From: a bacterium | GTDB lineage: Bacteria > Patescibacteriota > Gracilibacteria > UBA1369 > PNNO01 | Reading direction: 5' to 3' | Assembly: GCA_013824265.1 (NCBI GenBank) | Contig: PNNO01000005.1 | Span: 248,001 to 312,000 of the forward strand | DNA length: 64,000 nucleotides | Part shown: positions 52,292 through 61,255 of the stretch, piece by piece | Numbering within the stretch: the first letter of the stretch is position 1 | How the letters are laid out: each line of letters begins with the position of its first letter | The notes under the pieces: model-generated | Databases searched by the model: none | The model's input: the letters and a program-made list of their open reading frames with translations, nothing else | What the model was told of the DNA's origin: nothing | Made by a program: the position numbers and the translations under genes

Positions 52292-54601
52292 ATGTATACA
52301 AAACACAACTACTTTGACACTGATATTTCGCTTATTGGAGAGCGATATTTCGTGTATCAGGATGCGCCTAAGGCTAAGCAGGGGCAGACGGAGGCTCAGG
52401 AAAGTACTCAGGAAACTAAAACTGAGCCTGAAAAACAGCCTAGCTTCGAGGAAGCAAAGGCGAAATTTGATAATTTAAAATTGGTATACGGAGGGATAAA
52501 AAATGATCTTCCAAAGGATCATTCTTTTCATAATAAAATAAAAGAAATTGAGATTAAAATTAAAAATGCGGAGAAATTGAAAGAAGATAAAAAGAGGGAG
52601 ATTGTTGAAGAAGTGCTAAAAGATATTGAAGAGATGCTTTCGCCGGCACAAGAGTCCGGCACTGAAACGGTAACTGAAACTCCGGAACAGACAGCGAAAA
52701 GAATCAATGGCGTTATGAGAGAAATGGACGATAGAATTGATTTTCTTGAGGCTCGCAAAAATGTAGAGCCGGAATTTGAAGAGTTAAGCAAAGAAATTAA
52801 AAGTATTCAGGCCGAACTTGCGCAAATTCTTAAAACAAGAAAAGATCAAACGCCTGAAGGGGCAGCGAAAATAAACGAATTAATGCTTGCGTATAAGAAG
52901 GCGATGGATAGGGTTGGCGTGATATGGAACGCTCCTCCGTCAAAGCCTAAGAAAGAGCCCAAGGAAGAGCCTAAGAAAGAGGCTGAAAAACCGGCAGATA
53001 AGCAGGATAACCCAAAGGTTGAAAATAAATCTGACAAAAAGGAAGTTGTTCCAACAGAACCAAAAGAAAAACTGGTCTTTATGTTGGGGAAAGTTCTTGA
53101 TGAAGGATCAAAAGCTTTTGATAAATATAGCAAAGAAATTAAGACGTTGATTGAGTCTTTAAATATACAGCCGGGGCCGGAAGATAAAGCCGTGATTTTT
53201 GACGATTTGCCGGGAGATTTTAAAATTGCACATGTTAAATGGCCGGCTAATTCAGGCAGAAGACCGAACTTTGTTGTTTTTAAAGGCGATGAGACGATTT
53301 GTTACACTCAGGATGAAGGAAATAATAAAACAAGCCTTGTGCATGCTCAGAAACTTGGGCCAAACGAGAGGCCGGATTCTGTGGGTAGAAGGATTGCGGA
53401 AGTTGTAAAGGGGCATGCTGTTTTGCCTGAAAGACTTTCTAGAATTAATTTTAAGGGAGGAACGGATAGAATGTTTTTTGAAAGCCCAAGCGCGTTAAAT
53501 GATTTTAAAAGCACGCTTCTGCTTATGGCTAAGGTAACGGATTTGAACAAGCTAAGTTGGAATGGAATTTATGAAGGAGGCAAGGAGGTGCACTTTGCAC
53601 GTTATGGAAACTCGGGTGAAGGCGTTTATAAGATAATTCTTCGAGGGGATGTTGTTTTGTATTTTGATACAAAAAATCCTAATCAAATAGGGGTTCAATC
53701 CAAAAATAAGAATGGGGAAAAAGTAACAAATTACAGAGATGCTAGTACTTTTATTTTAAGTCCAAAAGATCAGAAAAGATATGAAAGGGAAGAAGAAATA
53801 CGCAAGGAACGTGAAAAAGCCCCTGCGCCACAGGTTGAGCAGGCGCCAAAGGTAGCTTCTGAAGAGGTACCCAGTGCTCCTGAAGTTGAAAATGCGCAAG
53901 AATTTGTAAATGAAAAATATAAGTCGCTCGTTGCCAATAGCGGGAAAGATTTTATTAAAATAATAGATGGAAAAGCTGATAAAAAAGGAATGGTTAATAA
54001 AGTTAAGATTCACGAACTTTTGAACCTTGATTCATTTGGAAATCAAGTTGTTACCGTTACAATAAAAGGGGCTCCGGGTAAACCGGAAAGGGAGGGGTAC
54101 TATTGGCCCGAAGATGACACTTTTTTCGAAATTAAGGACGGGAAGCACACCACTAACAGAGTTAAATTTTACAATGGAGATACACTATCGTTTTATTCTC
54201 AGTCACTTCCGGAAGAGGATGCTGAGCCGAACAAAGATCATATAAGGGCTCGAGAAACTTTCAGTAAAATTAAAAAGCCAAAGGCAGTTCCGGCACAGAC
54301 ACCTGAAGTTAAGCCAGAATCAAGGGCAGAAGATTTAAGCAAAAAAGTTAAAAATCTTTCAACTGAAATAAATGAATTAGTAAGCGATTTAGACAAGACG
54401 CAAAAAGAAATAGCATCGAAAAAGACTGAAGTTGCAAAGTTAGAAGTTAGTGGCGATCCGAAATTAAAAGATGAGCAGATTAAACTACTTACCCTTCAAC
54501 GAAAAGAAAAAAGTATTTTAAGAAAGTTAGAACAACAAATACCTATTTATCAACTTGCCCAAAGGCAACTTGCTCAAGCTCAAGCTGAACAGAAATCTTA
54601 A
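52292..54601 (+). CDS. Large Lys/Glu-rich protein, unknown function
   Basis: A 769-residue protein without signal peptide or membrane segments. It has three regions: N-terminal coiled-coil and disordered (about 20-260, with Glu/Lys/Pro repeats such as PKKEPKEEPKKEAEKPADK), a globular middle (about 285-490, with strands and a FVVFKGDETICYT stretch), a second globular part (about 545-650) and a coiled-coil C terminus (about 680-769, KKVKNLSTEINELVSDLDKT). It begins a same-strand run with the pilin/PKD genes and may be a cytosolic scaffold. I do not recognise a family. Confidence 0.7.
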   Translation: MYTKHNYFDTDISLIGERYFVYQDAPKAKQGQTEAQESTQETKTEPEKQPSFEEAKAKFDNLKLVYGGIKNDLPKDHSFHNKIKEIEIKIKNAEKLKEDKKREIVEEVLKDIEEMLSPAQESGTETVTETPEQTAKRINGVMREMDDRIDFLEARKNVEPEFEELSKEIKSIQAELAQILKTRKDQTPEGAAKINELMLAYKKAMDRVGVIWNAPPSKPKKEPKEEPKKEAEKPADKQDNPKVENKSDKKEVVPTEPKEKLVFMLGKVLDEGSKAFDKYSKEIKTLIESLNIQPGPEDKAVIFDDLPGDFKIAHVKWPANSGRRPNFVVFKGDETICYTQDEGNNKTSLVHAQKLGPNERPDSVGRRIAEVVKGHAVLPERLSRINFKGGTDRMFFESPSALNDFKSTLLLMAKVTDLNKLSWNGIYEGGKEVHFARYGNSGEGVYKIILRGDVVLYFDTKNPNQIGVQSKNKNGEKVTNYRDASTFILSPKDQKRYEREEEIRKEREKAPAPQVEQAPKVASEEVPSAPEVENAQEFVNEKYKSLVANSGKDFIKIIDGKADKKGMVNKVKIHELLNLDSFGNQVVTVTIKGAPGKPEREGYYWPEDDTFFEIKDGKHTTNRVKFYNGDTLSFYSQSLPEEDAEPNKDHIRARETFSKIKKPKAVPAQTPEVKPESRAEDLSKKVKNLSTEINELVSDLDKTQKEIASKKTEVAKLEVSGDPKLKDEQIKLLTLQRKEKSILRKLEQQIPIYQLAQRQLAQAQAEQKS

Positions 54602-54606
54602 CATTT

Positions 54607-55716
54607 ATGATAAAAAAACTTAAAAAAATAGGAACTTTTGTTAAGGTGATGCTTGTTACAGCTGTTGTTCTGGCTTCGTTTGCGGGTATTGCGCAGGCTC
54701 AAGTTAATGAGTCGTCGGAATCCGCGGGAACAAATGTGGAAGCTACTGCGGAAAAAGTAGGGGGAGTTAGCGATTCTGCCGAATCTCCGGATGCTCCTTC
54801 CGGAACCACAACCACGCCAACATCAACAGGCCCGGACAACCTTGAAGGGTCCATTTACGTCCCTTTGGATACGTCGGCTTATGGGGAGTTTCCTCAGCTT
54901 TCCAGCAGTACTCCAACAGGAATGCTGGATGAATTTGTATATGGAATTATCGGAAATTTAAAGTATATGCTTGGCGCTGTAGCGATTTTCTTTCTTGTCT
55001 TGTCCGGAATAAAAATGATTATTCTTGGTGATAACGAAGAGGTTGTTACAAAGCAAAAAGTAGCTTTTGTGATGGCGCTTGTTGGGCTTGCTCTTGTCAT
55101 GCTTAGTGATGAATTGGCTAAAGTTATGTCGGTTGCGTGTGTACCCGGAGAAGTGGACTGTGCCAGAGGTGGATTTTTAAAAGATCCCGGAAACATGATT
55201 CAGCAGGCAGGGCTTTTTAAACAGACAACAAGGGTTCTTATAACATTTATAAAATATTTAATAGGAAGTGTGGCATTGATATTTCTTGTTAGAAATGGCA
55301 TTAGGTTCATAGCTCTTGCCGGGAATGAAGAAAGTGTCGGGCTGGATAAAAAGAACGTTGCTTTTACGTCACTTGGGCTGATTCTTATTATCATGGCAAG
55401 TACGGTTATAGATAAAGTTCTTTATATTGTTGATATAACAAAATATTCGGTTTCCACCGGAGTTGAATCTGCGATAAGTCCTTCAAGAGGTGTTGAAGAA
55501 TTGGTTGGAATTACAAATTTCATTGTGAGTTTTGTTGCCCCGGTAGCAATTCTTATGTTGATAGTTGGTGCGGTAATGTACGCTACCGCAGCCGGTAATG
55601 AAGAACAAACAAACAAAGCAAAAAAACTTATTATCCTTGCTGTTGGAGGAATGGCTATTATATATGGAGCTTTTGCTATTATAAGCACTGTGGTTTCCGG
55701 ACAATTTATTCCGTAA
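54607..55716 (+). CDS. T4SS-pilin-like membrane protein with three TM-hairpin repeats
   Basis: A 369-residue membrane protein with an N-terminal signal (residues 1-33), a Ser/Thr/Ala/Pro-rich linker to about 90, then three repeats of a two-helix hairpin (about 107-175, 207-275, 301-365). Each hairpin loop carries a GNEE-type motif (GDNEE, AGNEES, AGNEEQ) with following Lys residues. The repeat matches the VirB2/TrbC-like or T4SS-pilin family seen in Patescibacteria, which is usually single-repeat. It lies 5 bp after the preceding gene and 4 bp before the next. Confidence 0.82.
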   Translation: MIKKLKKIGTFVKVMLVTAVVLASFAGIAQAQVNESSESAGTNVEATAEKVGGVSDSAESPDAPSGTTTTPTSTGPDNLEGSIYVPLDTSAYGEFPQLSSSTPTGMLDEFVYGIIGNLKYMLGAVAIFFLVLSGIKMIILGDNEEVVTKQKVAFVMALVGLALVMLSDELAKVMSVACVPGEVDCARGGFLKDPGNMIQQAGLFKQTTRVLITFIKYLIGSVALIFLVRNGIRFIALAGNEESVGLDKKNVAFTSLGLILIIMASTVIDKVLYIVDITKYSVSTGVESAISPSRGVEELVGITNFIVSFVAPVAILMLIVGAVMYATAAGNEEQTNKAKKLIILAVGGMAIIYGAFAIISTVVSGQFIP

Positions 55717-55720
55717 AATT

Positions 55721-56668
55721 ATGAAAATAAACACACATATAAAATCATTGATTATTTGCTTGGGGATAGCTTCTTTGGCTCTCCTTGTAAAGATGGGAAC
55801 TGACGATCTTGCATTTGCGCAGTTTAATGAAAATTATCTTGATGATATAGAGTTTCAAACCGAACTTCCCACTTTTGATTCCAATACGCATGCTGATGCA
55901 ATTCAAAAACCGGGAGTTTCCAATATAACAAGTGCGATATTTTTCGCTCTTGATTTCATGAAATATCTTCTTGGCGCGGTAGCTGTTTTGATAATTATAA
56001 TGATAGGAATAAAGCTTATTATAGCCAGAATACACATTGATGATGTTTGGTCCAAACAAAAGGATCAATTGATTTATATAGCGACAGGTTTTATTTTGAT
56101 AATGATTGCAGAGATCGTTGTTAAAGGAGTTTTTTACGGAGTGCAGGGCGAAGTGCTGGATACCGCGAGCCAGGCCCAAAAAGCCGCCGGAGTTGGGGTT
56201 GCTGAAATTAAAGGCATGGTTAGCGCCGCCCTTATAATAGCCGGAGCTTTTGCCGTTTTAATGCTTGTTATTGCAGGTGTTAAGCTTTTAACCAGTGCAG
56301 GGAATGAAGAAGTTCAGACAAAAGTTAAAAATCAGATTACATGGATAGTCTTGGGTTTATTCTTGCTTGGAATTGCGGAATTTGCCGCCTTGGACGTAAT
56401 TTTTCCAAAACAAGGATCAGAAATCCCGTCTGCCGATAATGCAAAAAAACTCATTAAGGATGTTACGAACTTTGCGTCCGCTTTTGTGAGTATATGCGCT
56501 TTGATATTCTCAATTTACGGCGGATATTTGTATGTTGTTGCGGCCGGAAATGAAGAACAGGCAACAAAGGCAAAAAAAATACTTATCGGTTCGGTAATCG
56601 CGATAGTTATTGGGCTTGGAGCATTTGCAATTGTAAACACAGTTATACAACTTGAGCCCGGAGTTTAG
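55721..56668 (+). CDS. T4SS-pilin-like membrane protein with three TM-hairpin repeats
   Basis: A 315-residue paralogue of the preceding protein with a signal segment (residues 1-30) and three hairpins (about 70-150, 165-230, 245-312). The second and third hairpin loops hold AGNEEV and AGNEEQ; the first has lost it (IARIHIDDVW). Spacing of 4 bp implies cotranscription. A signal-like N terminus and repeated hairpins would produce multi-spanning subunits of a membrane channel or pilus base. Confidence 0.82.
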   Translation: MKINTHIKSLIICLGIASLALLVKMGTDDLAFAQFNENYLDDIEFQTELPTFDSNTHADAIQKPGVSNITSAIFFALDFMKYLLGAVAVLIIIMIGIKLIIARIHIDDVWSKQKDQLIYIATGFILIMIAEIVVKGVFYGVQGEVLDTASQAQKAAGVGVAEIKGMVSAALIIAGAFAVLMLVIAGVKLLTSAGNEEVQTKVKNQITWIVLGLFLLGIAEFAALDVIFPKQGSEIPSADNAKKLIKDVTNFASAFVSICALIFSIYGGYLYVVAAGNEEQATKAKKILIGSVIAIVIGLGAFAIVNTVIQLEPGV

Positions 56669-56728
56669 AGTGACAAAGGAGAGTGACGATAATAGGGACG
56701 TAAACCCCTTTTAAAAAATGCCAAATTT

Positions 56729-56737
56729 TGGTATAAT
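56729..56737 (+). promoter_or_regulatory. Extended -10 promoter of the giant PKD gene
   Basis: TGG followed by a perfect TATAAT (56732-56737), 33 bp before the ATG at 56771, suggests an internal promoter between the pilin-like genes and the PKD genes; -35 is poor (TTTTAA). Confidence 0.5.
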
Positions 56738-56770
56738 ATAAAGAAAAATAAACATAAAAATATACACGCC

Positions 56771-59700
56771 ATGACTACAATAAAAAAACTAAATAAGACC
56801 CTGGTAATAGGGCTTCTAGCAAGCTTAATTACTGCTTTGTTCGTATTTGCTCCCACCGCCTCGGCGGATCTTTGTGCGGAGCTTTCCGAAAATTCCGGCG
56901 GATTTTTTAGCTGCGGATCGGAGGACGTGACAACATTTACGCAATTTCAGGGAGGGCTTCAGCCACCTAGCGAAGAAGGATATGATCCAACATTAACGCA
57001 GGAAACAAATCTTAGAGACTACATAGTTAATGTGGTTAATTTTGCGCTTGGATTTCTTGGGCTTATAGCTGTAGTAATGGTTATTTACGGTGGTTTTCTT
57101 TATGTAATCGCCGCCGGAGAAGAAGAACAAACAACAAAAGGAAAGAAGAGTATTATGTATGCGATTATAGGTATAGTTATCATTCTTATTTCATTTGCGT
57201 TGGTTAACACCGTGATTAAGGGCGCCGGAAAAGGCACCGACATTGGTGTTGATACCGGACAGCTTTCAGGAAGCGCGGAAGAACTTACAGGTGATCAGTC
57301 TCAGGAAGTTCAGAGACTTTTCTTCCTTGCTGCCAGCAATGTTGAAAGGGCCGCAAAAGATCTTGCGACAAAATATACTCACTTTGTTGATGTTCAGGAT
57401 GCGATTACTGACTTAAGGTCAACTCCGTCCGTAACAAGGGCTGAACAGCTGCATGTTTATCTTGCCGATGTTAAGAGGGCTCTTGGAAATATTATAAGCG
57501 CTTCCGGAGAATTAAGCAGAACCGCTGAGGCGGCAAAAAATGTTTCGGATTATGTGGATTTTTTCTTAAGACAATCACAGGAGCAACTAACGGCTGAATG
57601 GTCTACATGGTGGACTGATCAAAGCGATGAACTTCAGGCTGATATAGAAAGCTACTTTACCGAGGCCGGTGCTGAAGGTGAAAGTATTTGGAGAGCAAAT
57701 ATGCTTGATTTTACTGATAGCATACAAGAAGTTATTGATGATTTGGCTGAATTGAAAAAACAAATTGAAGACTCAGGCCTTGTTACAACGGCTGAAACTG
57801 ATTTTGGTACGGCGTATGAAAGAGCCATATCCGCACTTGAAAATGTTAAGCCAAAGGGACTTAGCGCTCCAACAAATCAAAAAGTTGTTGATGCTCTTCA
57901 GGCATTAAGCGATTTGCATACTGTTGTGCAGAATATCCAGTTTGTGGCTGCGGTTATTACAACCGATGCAGATGAAGGAAACGCGCCATTGATAGTTAAC
58001 TTTGATGCTCTTAAGTCGGCCAGACCTGATTTTGAAAGCGTTAAGGAAGCTGATATAACATGGGATTTTGGTGACGGAAGTACCGTTTCCGGAAAATTCG
58101 CAACTTCACATGTTTATAGAAAAACAGGAAGTTATATAGCAAAGTTAAACATAAAAGGTGACTCGGCCAAAGGAATTGCGTCCGGAGTTGCTTATAAAAA
58201 TATTACAATCCAGCCACCGGCCTCGCAGATTAATTTGAAGGTTTCGGTTGGCGACAGAAGTCTTGGATATTTAAGTTCTTATAAAGACGGATTCCTTGTT
58301 GTTGATAAAAACAGACTTAACGTTACTTTAACGGAAGCTCGCGAAAGCGGCATAACTTTTGACGCTTCGGAGAGCCGAGGAGGATACCAGACCGATCAGG
58401 CTCAAGAGGCCGGTGAGACTTATATCCAGACAATTTCGTGGACATTTGGAGACGCAAGCGATCGAATATATGGAGAAATGGTTGCACAGGATGTACAAAC
58501 TCACTATTACGGAGAAGAAGGAACATATCCGGTTATTGTGGAAGTAACCGATTCAAGAGGGGTGAGTGATAGAAAAGTGATTGAAGTAATTGTTGATTCT
58601 CCCGCAGCCCGAATTGATGTTAATCCGGGAACACAGGTTTATATCAACGAAGATGTAAGTTTTGATGCCGGAAGGTCAACCAGCGATGGCGGCCAGATTG
58701 TGGCTTATGATTGGAGCATACAAAACAATCAGCTTAAATATTCCGCTGAGGAATCTGCTGATAGTTTTACAAAAAACTTTGAGAAACCGGGGACTTACAA
58801 TGTTAATTTAAAAATAACCGATAATCTTGGTTCGGCTGCAATAGATACTGTCGTGCTTTCCGTTAAGTCGGAGGCGCCAAAGGCTCAATTCGCCTATAGT
58901 GTTCCGGATTCCAGTAAGCCACATGTGTTCATGTTGGATGGAACAAAGAGCATTGATCCGGATGGAGACATTCAGAATGGATCTTACAGCTATACCTGGA
59001 AAATAAATGCAGTAGATAAAGATTATGATTTCTACGATCCGGAAACCGGAAAGGTTGATCCTGACGGAGCTTCAAAAGCAAGGACATATATTAAATTTTA
59101 CAGAACCGGAGAGTATAGCGTTTCTCTCCAGGTAAATGATTTAACTGAACCTGAAAATCCGGGTATTCCAAGCGTTCAAACTATGCTTGTTTCAAGTATT
59201 CTTGATGTTACTTTTGGTACGATTGATACATCGGCTGCCATTCTGGATTCAAACAATGAAGCCAAATTGTCTTTTACCGGATATACGGAAAATGGCGTTG
59301 GATACGAATGGGAATTCGGTGATGAATCAGATCCTGTGCCGGGTGATATGATTGGCGGAAAAACCGAAGTTACGCATACATACACGCAGGCAGGTTCATA
59401 TGACGTTAGATTGACTGTTTTTGATAGAGAGGATAACGAAAATTCAATCATAAGAAGAATTACAATAGGCGAGGCTGACACACCTATCGCCGTTATAAAC
59501 GCTTCCGTTGATGGTGTTGAAATATACGACTTTACAGAGCCGGTTGTAGTTAACAGAAAATCAGTTGTTTCGTTTAGCGCGGCTCAATCATTAAATAGAG
59601 ACGGAACAGGAAGAAGACTTGGTTATCAGTGGAGTTTTGGCGATACAAAACAATCAACGGACAGAGATGCTACACATGTTTATAGTGATCTTAGCCCGGT

Positions 59701-61237
59701 TGATCCCGGATATTACACGGTTACATTAAAAGTTCTTGATAAGAATGACCTTACAAGAACCTCAAGCACTTCAATTATGATAGATGTGGAAGGGGAGCTT
59801 CCAACTCTTCAGGCGTTTACCGCTATTCCACAACAAAGTGAAATGACAACTCCGGTTAGGGTTAAATTGGACGCCATTGGCTCAAAAGATCCTGATGGCA
59901 AGATTGTTAAATATCTATGGTGGTATTACAACGTAAAAGATCCGCTTCTTCCAATTGGGCATACAATTACCCAGTCTCCGCAAGCTTACGTGACAATTGG
60001 TACACGTGGCATTACGGGAGAAGAAACCGAATATAAATTTGAATTACAAATGACGGATCAGGAGAACTTTACCGTTAACGCAAGTGATGTGTTGGCGGAA
60101 AATACACTGCCGTCAATTACCGTTGTTAACGGGCCTAACGATGTTCCCGTTTCTCAGTTTACGGTTGATAAGACAAGTATAATGGTTGGTGAAACGGTTA
60201 ATTTCACAAGCAGTTCATATGACCCCGATGGAAAGATAGTTAAGTACATATGGGATTTTGAGGGAGATGGATTTGGAAATAACAAAGAAACAAGCCTTTC
60301 CACAATTGCATACACTTATGATTCAGCTGCGCGAGAGGGAGTTAACGTTAGACTTAAAGTTATAGATGACAGTTTTGCGGAATCAATATCTATGCCGATA
60401 AAAGTTTATGTCGATTCTGAAGCCCAGGCTCCGGTTGCGTCATTTAAATACGTACAGGGAGACGGATTTAAGATGATATTTGAAGATATTTCTACGGTAG
60501 ACACGGAGAATGGCTCTCAAATAGTCAGCTACAATTGGGATTTTGATGTTAACTCTAAGGAGACCACTTTAGATTCCGAGGAAAAGAATCCCGAGTTTAC
60601 TTACCCAATTGCCGGCGTTTATAGAGCTAAATTAATAATAGAGGATAACCTTGGAAATAAATCGGAGGTTATAAGATTTGTTAATGTTAAGCCAACGGTT
60701 TCTGAAGCTGAAACCAATGCCGACTTGACCGATTTGACTGACGAGGGGCTTGATGAAGGCCTTGATTCGGACATTGAGGTTGAGCTTGAGGCTAATTTTG
60801 AAACAATCCCGGAACCAAGCATATACGACGGAATGATTCATTTAACCGGCGAATTTGATGAAGTTAGTTTTGATTTTAGTCCTTCGACCGGAAATATAGA
60901 AAAATTTGTTTTCGATAACAATATATATGTTGATTCGGACAAAAACGGACGAAAGGCTGACGACACAGATTATCAGACAAAAACTCCGGGTATTTATACG
61001 ACGACTTTTAATCCTGAGGCTGAAAGAACAAAAGTAAGACTTACGGTGTATGATAAAAATGGAAATGTTGATATTGCGGAAATTCGAATTATATTTGATG
61101 AAGACGGTAGCGATTTGCAGGCAAATTTATTGCAAGCTATAAACCAAAAAGGGATTCCGGCAATGCTTGTAAGTGTAGTGTTATTTGCTATAGTTTCTTT
61201 AAGTTTATATTTACATTCTCTCCGTCTGGAAGAATAA
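56771..61237 (+). CDS. Giant PKD-repeat membrane protein with N-terminal pilin-like hairpin
   Basis: A 1488-residue protein. A signal peptide (about residues 1-35) precedes a single pilin-like TM hairpin (about 80-150, with AGEEEQ loop), a helical region (about 165-380), roughly nine PKD-type domains (about 395-1460; WDFGDGS, WTFGDA, WEFGDE, WSFGDT, WDFEGDG and WDFD strands are visible) and a C-terminal membrane helix (about 1464-1484). The large ectodomain is probably exposed at the surface and adhesive. It is fused to the same hairpin module as the two upstream genes, linking it to their complex. Confidence 0.87.
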   Translation: MTTIKKLNKTLVIGLLASLITALFVFAPTASADLCAELSENSGGFFSCGSEDVTTFTQFQGGLQPPSEEGYDPTLTQETNLRDYIVNVVNFALGFLGLIAVVMVIYGGFLYVIAAGEEEQTTKGKKSIMYAIIGIVIILISFALVNTVIKGAGKGTDIGVDTGQLSGSAEELTGDQSQEVQRLFFLAASNVERAAKDLATKYTHFVDVQDAITDLRSTPSVTRAEQLHVYLADVKRALGNIISASGELSRTAEAAKNVSDYVDFFLRQSQEQLTAEWSTWWTDQSDELQADIESYFTEAGAEGESIWRANMLDFTDSIQEVIDDLAELKKQIEDSGLVTTAETDFGTAYERAISALENVKPKGLSAPTNQKVVDALQALSDLHTVVQNIQFVAAVITTDADEGNAPLIVNFDALKSARPDFESVKEADITWDFGDGSTVSGKFATSHVYRKTGSYIAKLNIKGDSAKGIASGVAYKNITIQPPASQINLKVSVGDRSLGYLSSYKDGFLVVDKNRLNVTLTEARESGITFDASESRGGYQTDQAQEAGETYIQTISWTFGDASDRIYGEMVAQDVQTHYYGEEGTYPVIVEVTDSRGVSDRKVIEVIVDSPAARIDVNPGTQVYINEDVSFDAGRSTSDGGQIVAYDWSIQNNQLKYSAEESADSFTKNFEKPGTYNVNLKITDNLGSAAIDTVVLSVKSEAPKAQFAYSVPDSSKPHVFMLDGTKSIDPDGDIQNGSYSYTWKINAVDKDYDFYDPETGKVDPDGASKARTYIKFYRTGEYSVSLQVNDLTEPENPGIPSVQTMLVSSILDVTFGTIDTSAAILDSNNEAKLSFTGYTENGVGYEWEFGDESDPVPGDMIGGKTEVTHTYTQAGSYDVRLTVFDREDNENSIIRRITIGEADTPIAVINASVDGVEIYDFTEPVVVNRKSVVSFSAAQSLNRDGTGRRLGYQWSFGDTKQSTDRDATHVYSDLSPVDPGYYTVTLKVLDKNDLTRTSSTSIMIDVEGELPTLQAFTAIPQQSEMTTPVRVKLDAIGSKDPDGKIVKYLWWYYNVKDPLLPIGHTITQSPQAYVTIGTRGITGEETEYKFELQMTDQENFTVNASDVLAENTLPSITVVNGPNDVPVSQFTVDKTSIMVGETVNFTSSSYDPDGKIVKYIWDFEGDGFGNNKETSLSTIAYTYDSAAREGVNVRLKVIDDSFAESISMPIKVYVDSEAQAPVASFKYVQGDGFKMIFEDISTVDTENGSQIVSYNWDFDVNSKETTLDSEEKNPEFTYPIAGVYRAKLIIEDNLGNKSEVIRFVNVKPTVSEAETNADLTDLTDEGLDEGLDSDIEVELEANFETIPEPSIYDGMIHLTGEFDEVSFDFSPSTGNIEKFVFDNNIYVDSDKNGRKADDTDYQTKTPGIYTTTFNPEAERTKVRLTVYDKNGNVDIAEIRIIFDEDGSDLQANLLQAINQKGIPAMLVSVVLFAIVSLSLYLHSLRLEE

Positions 61238-61255
61238 AAAAATAATCAATAAAAT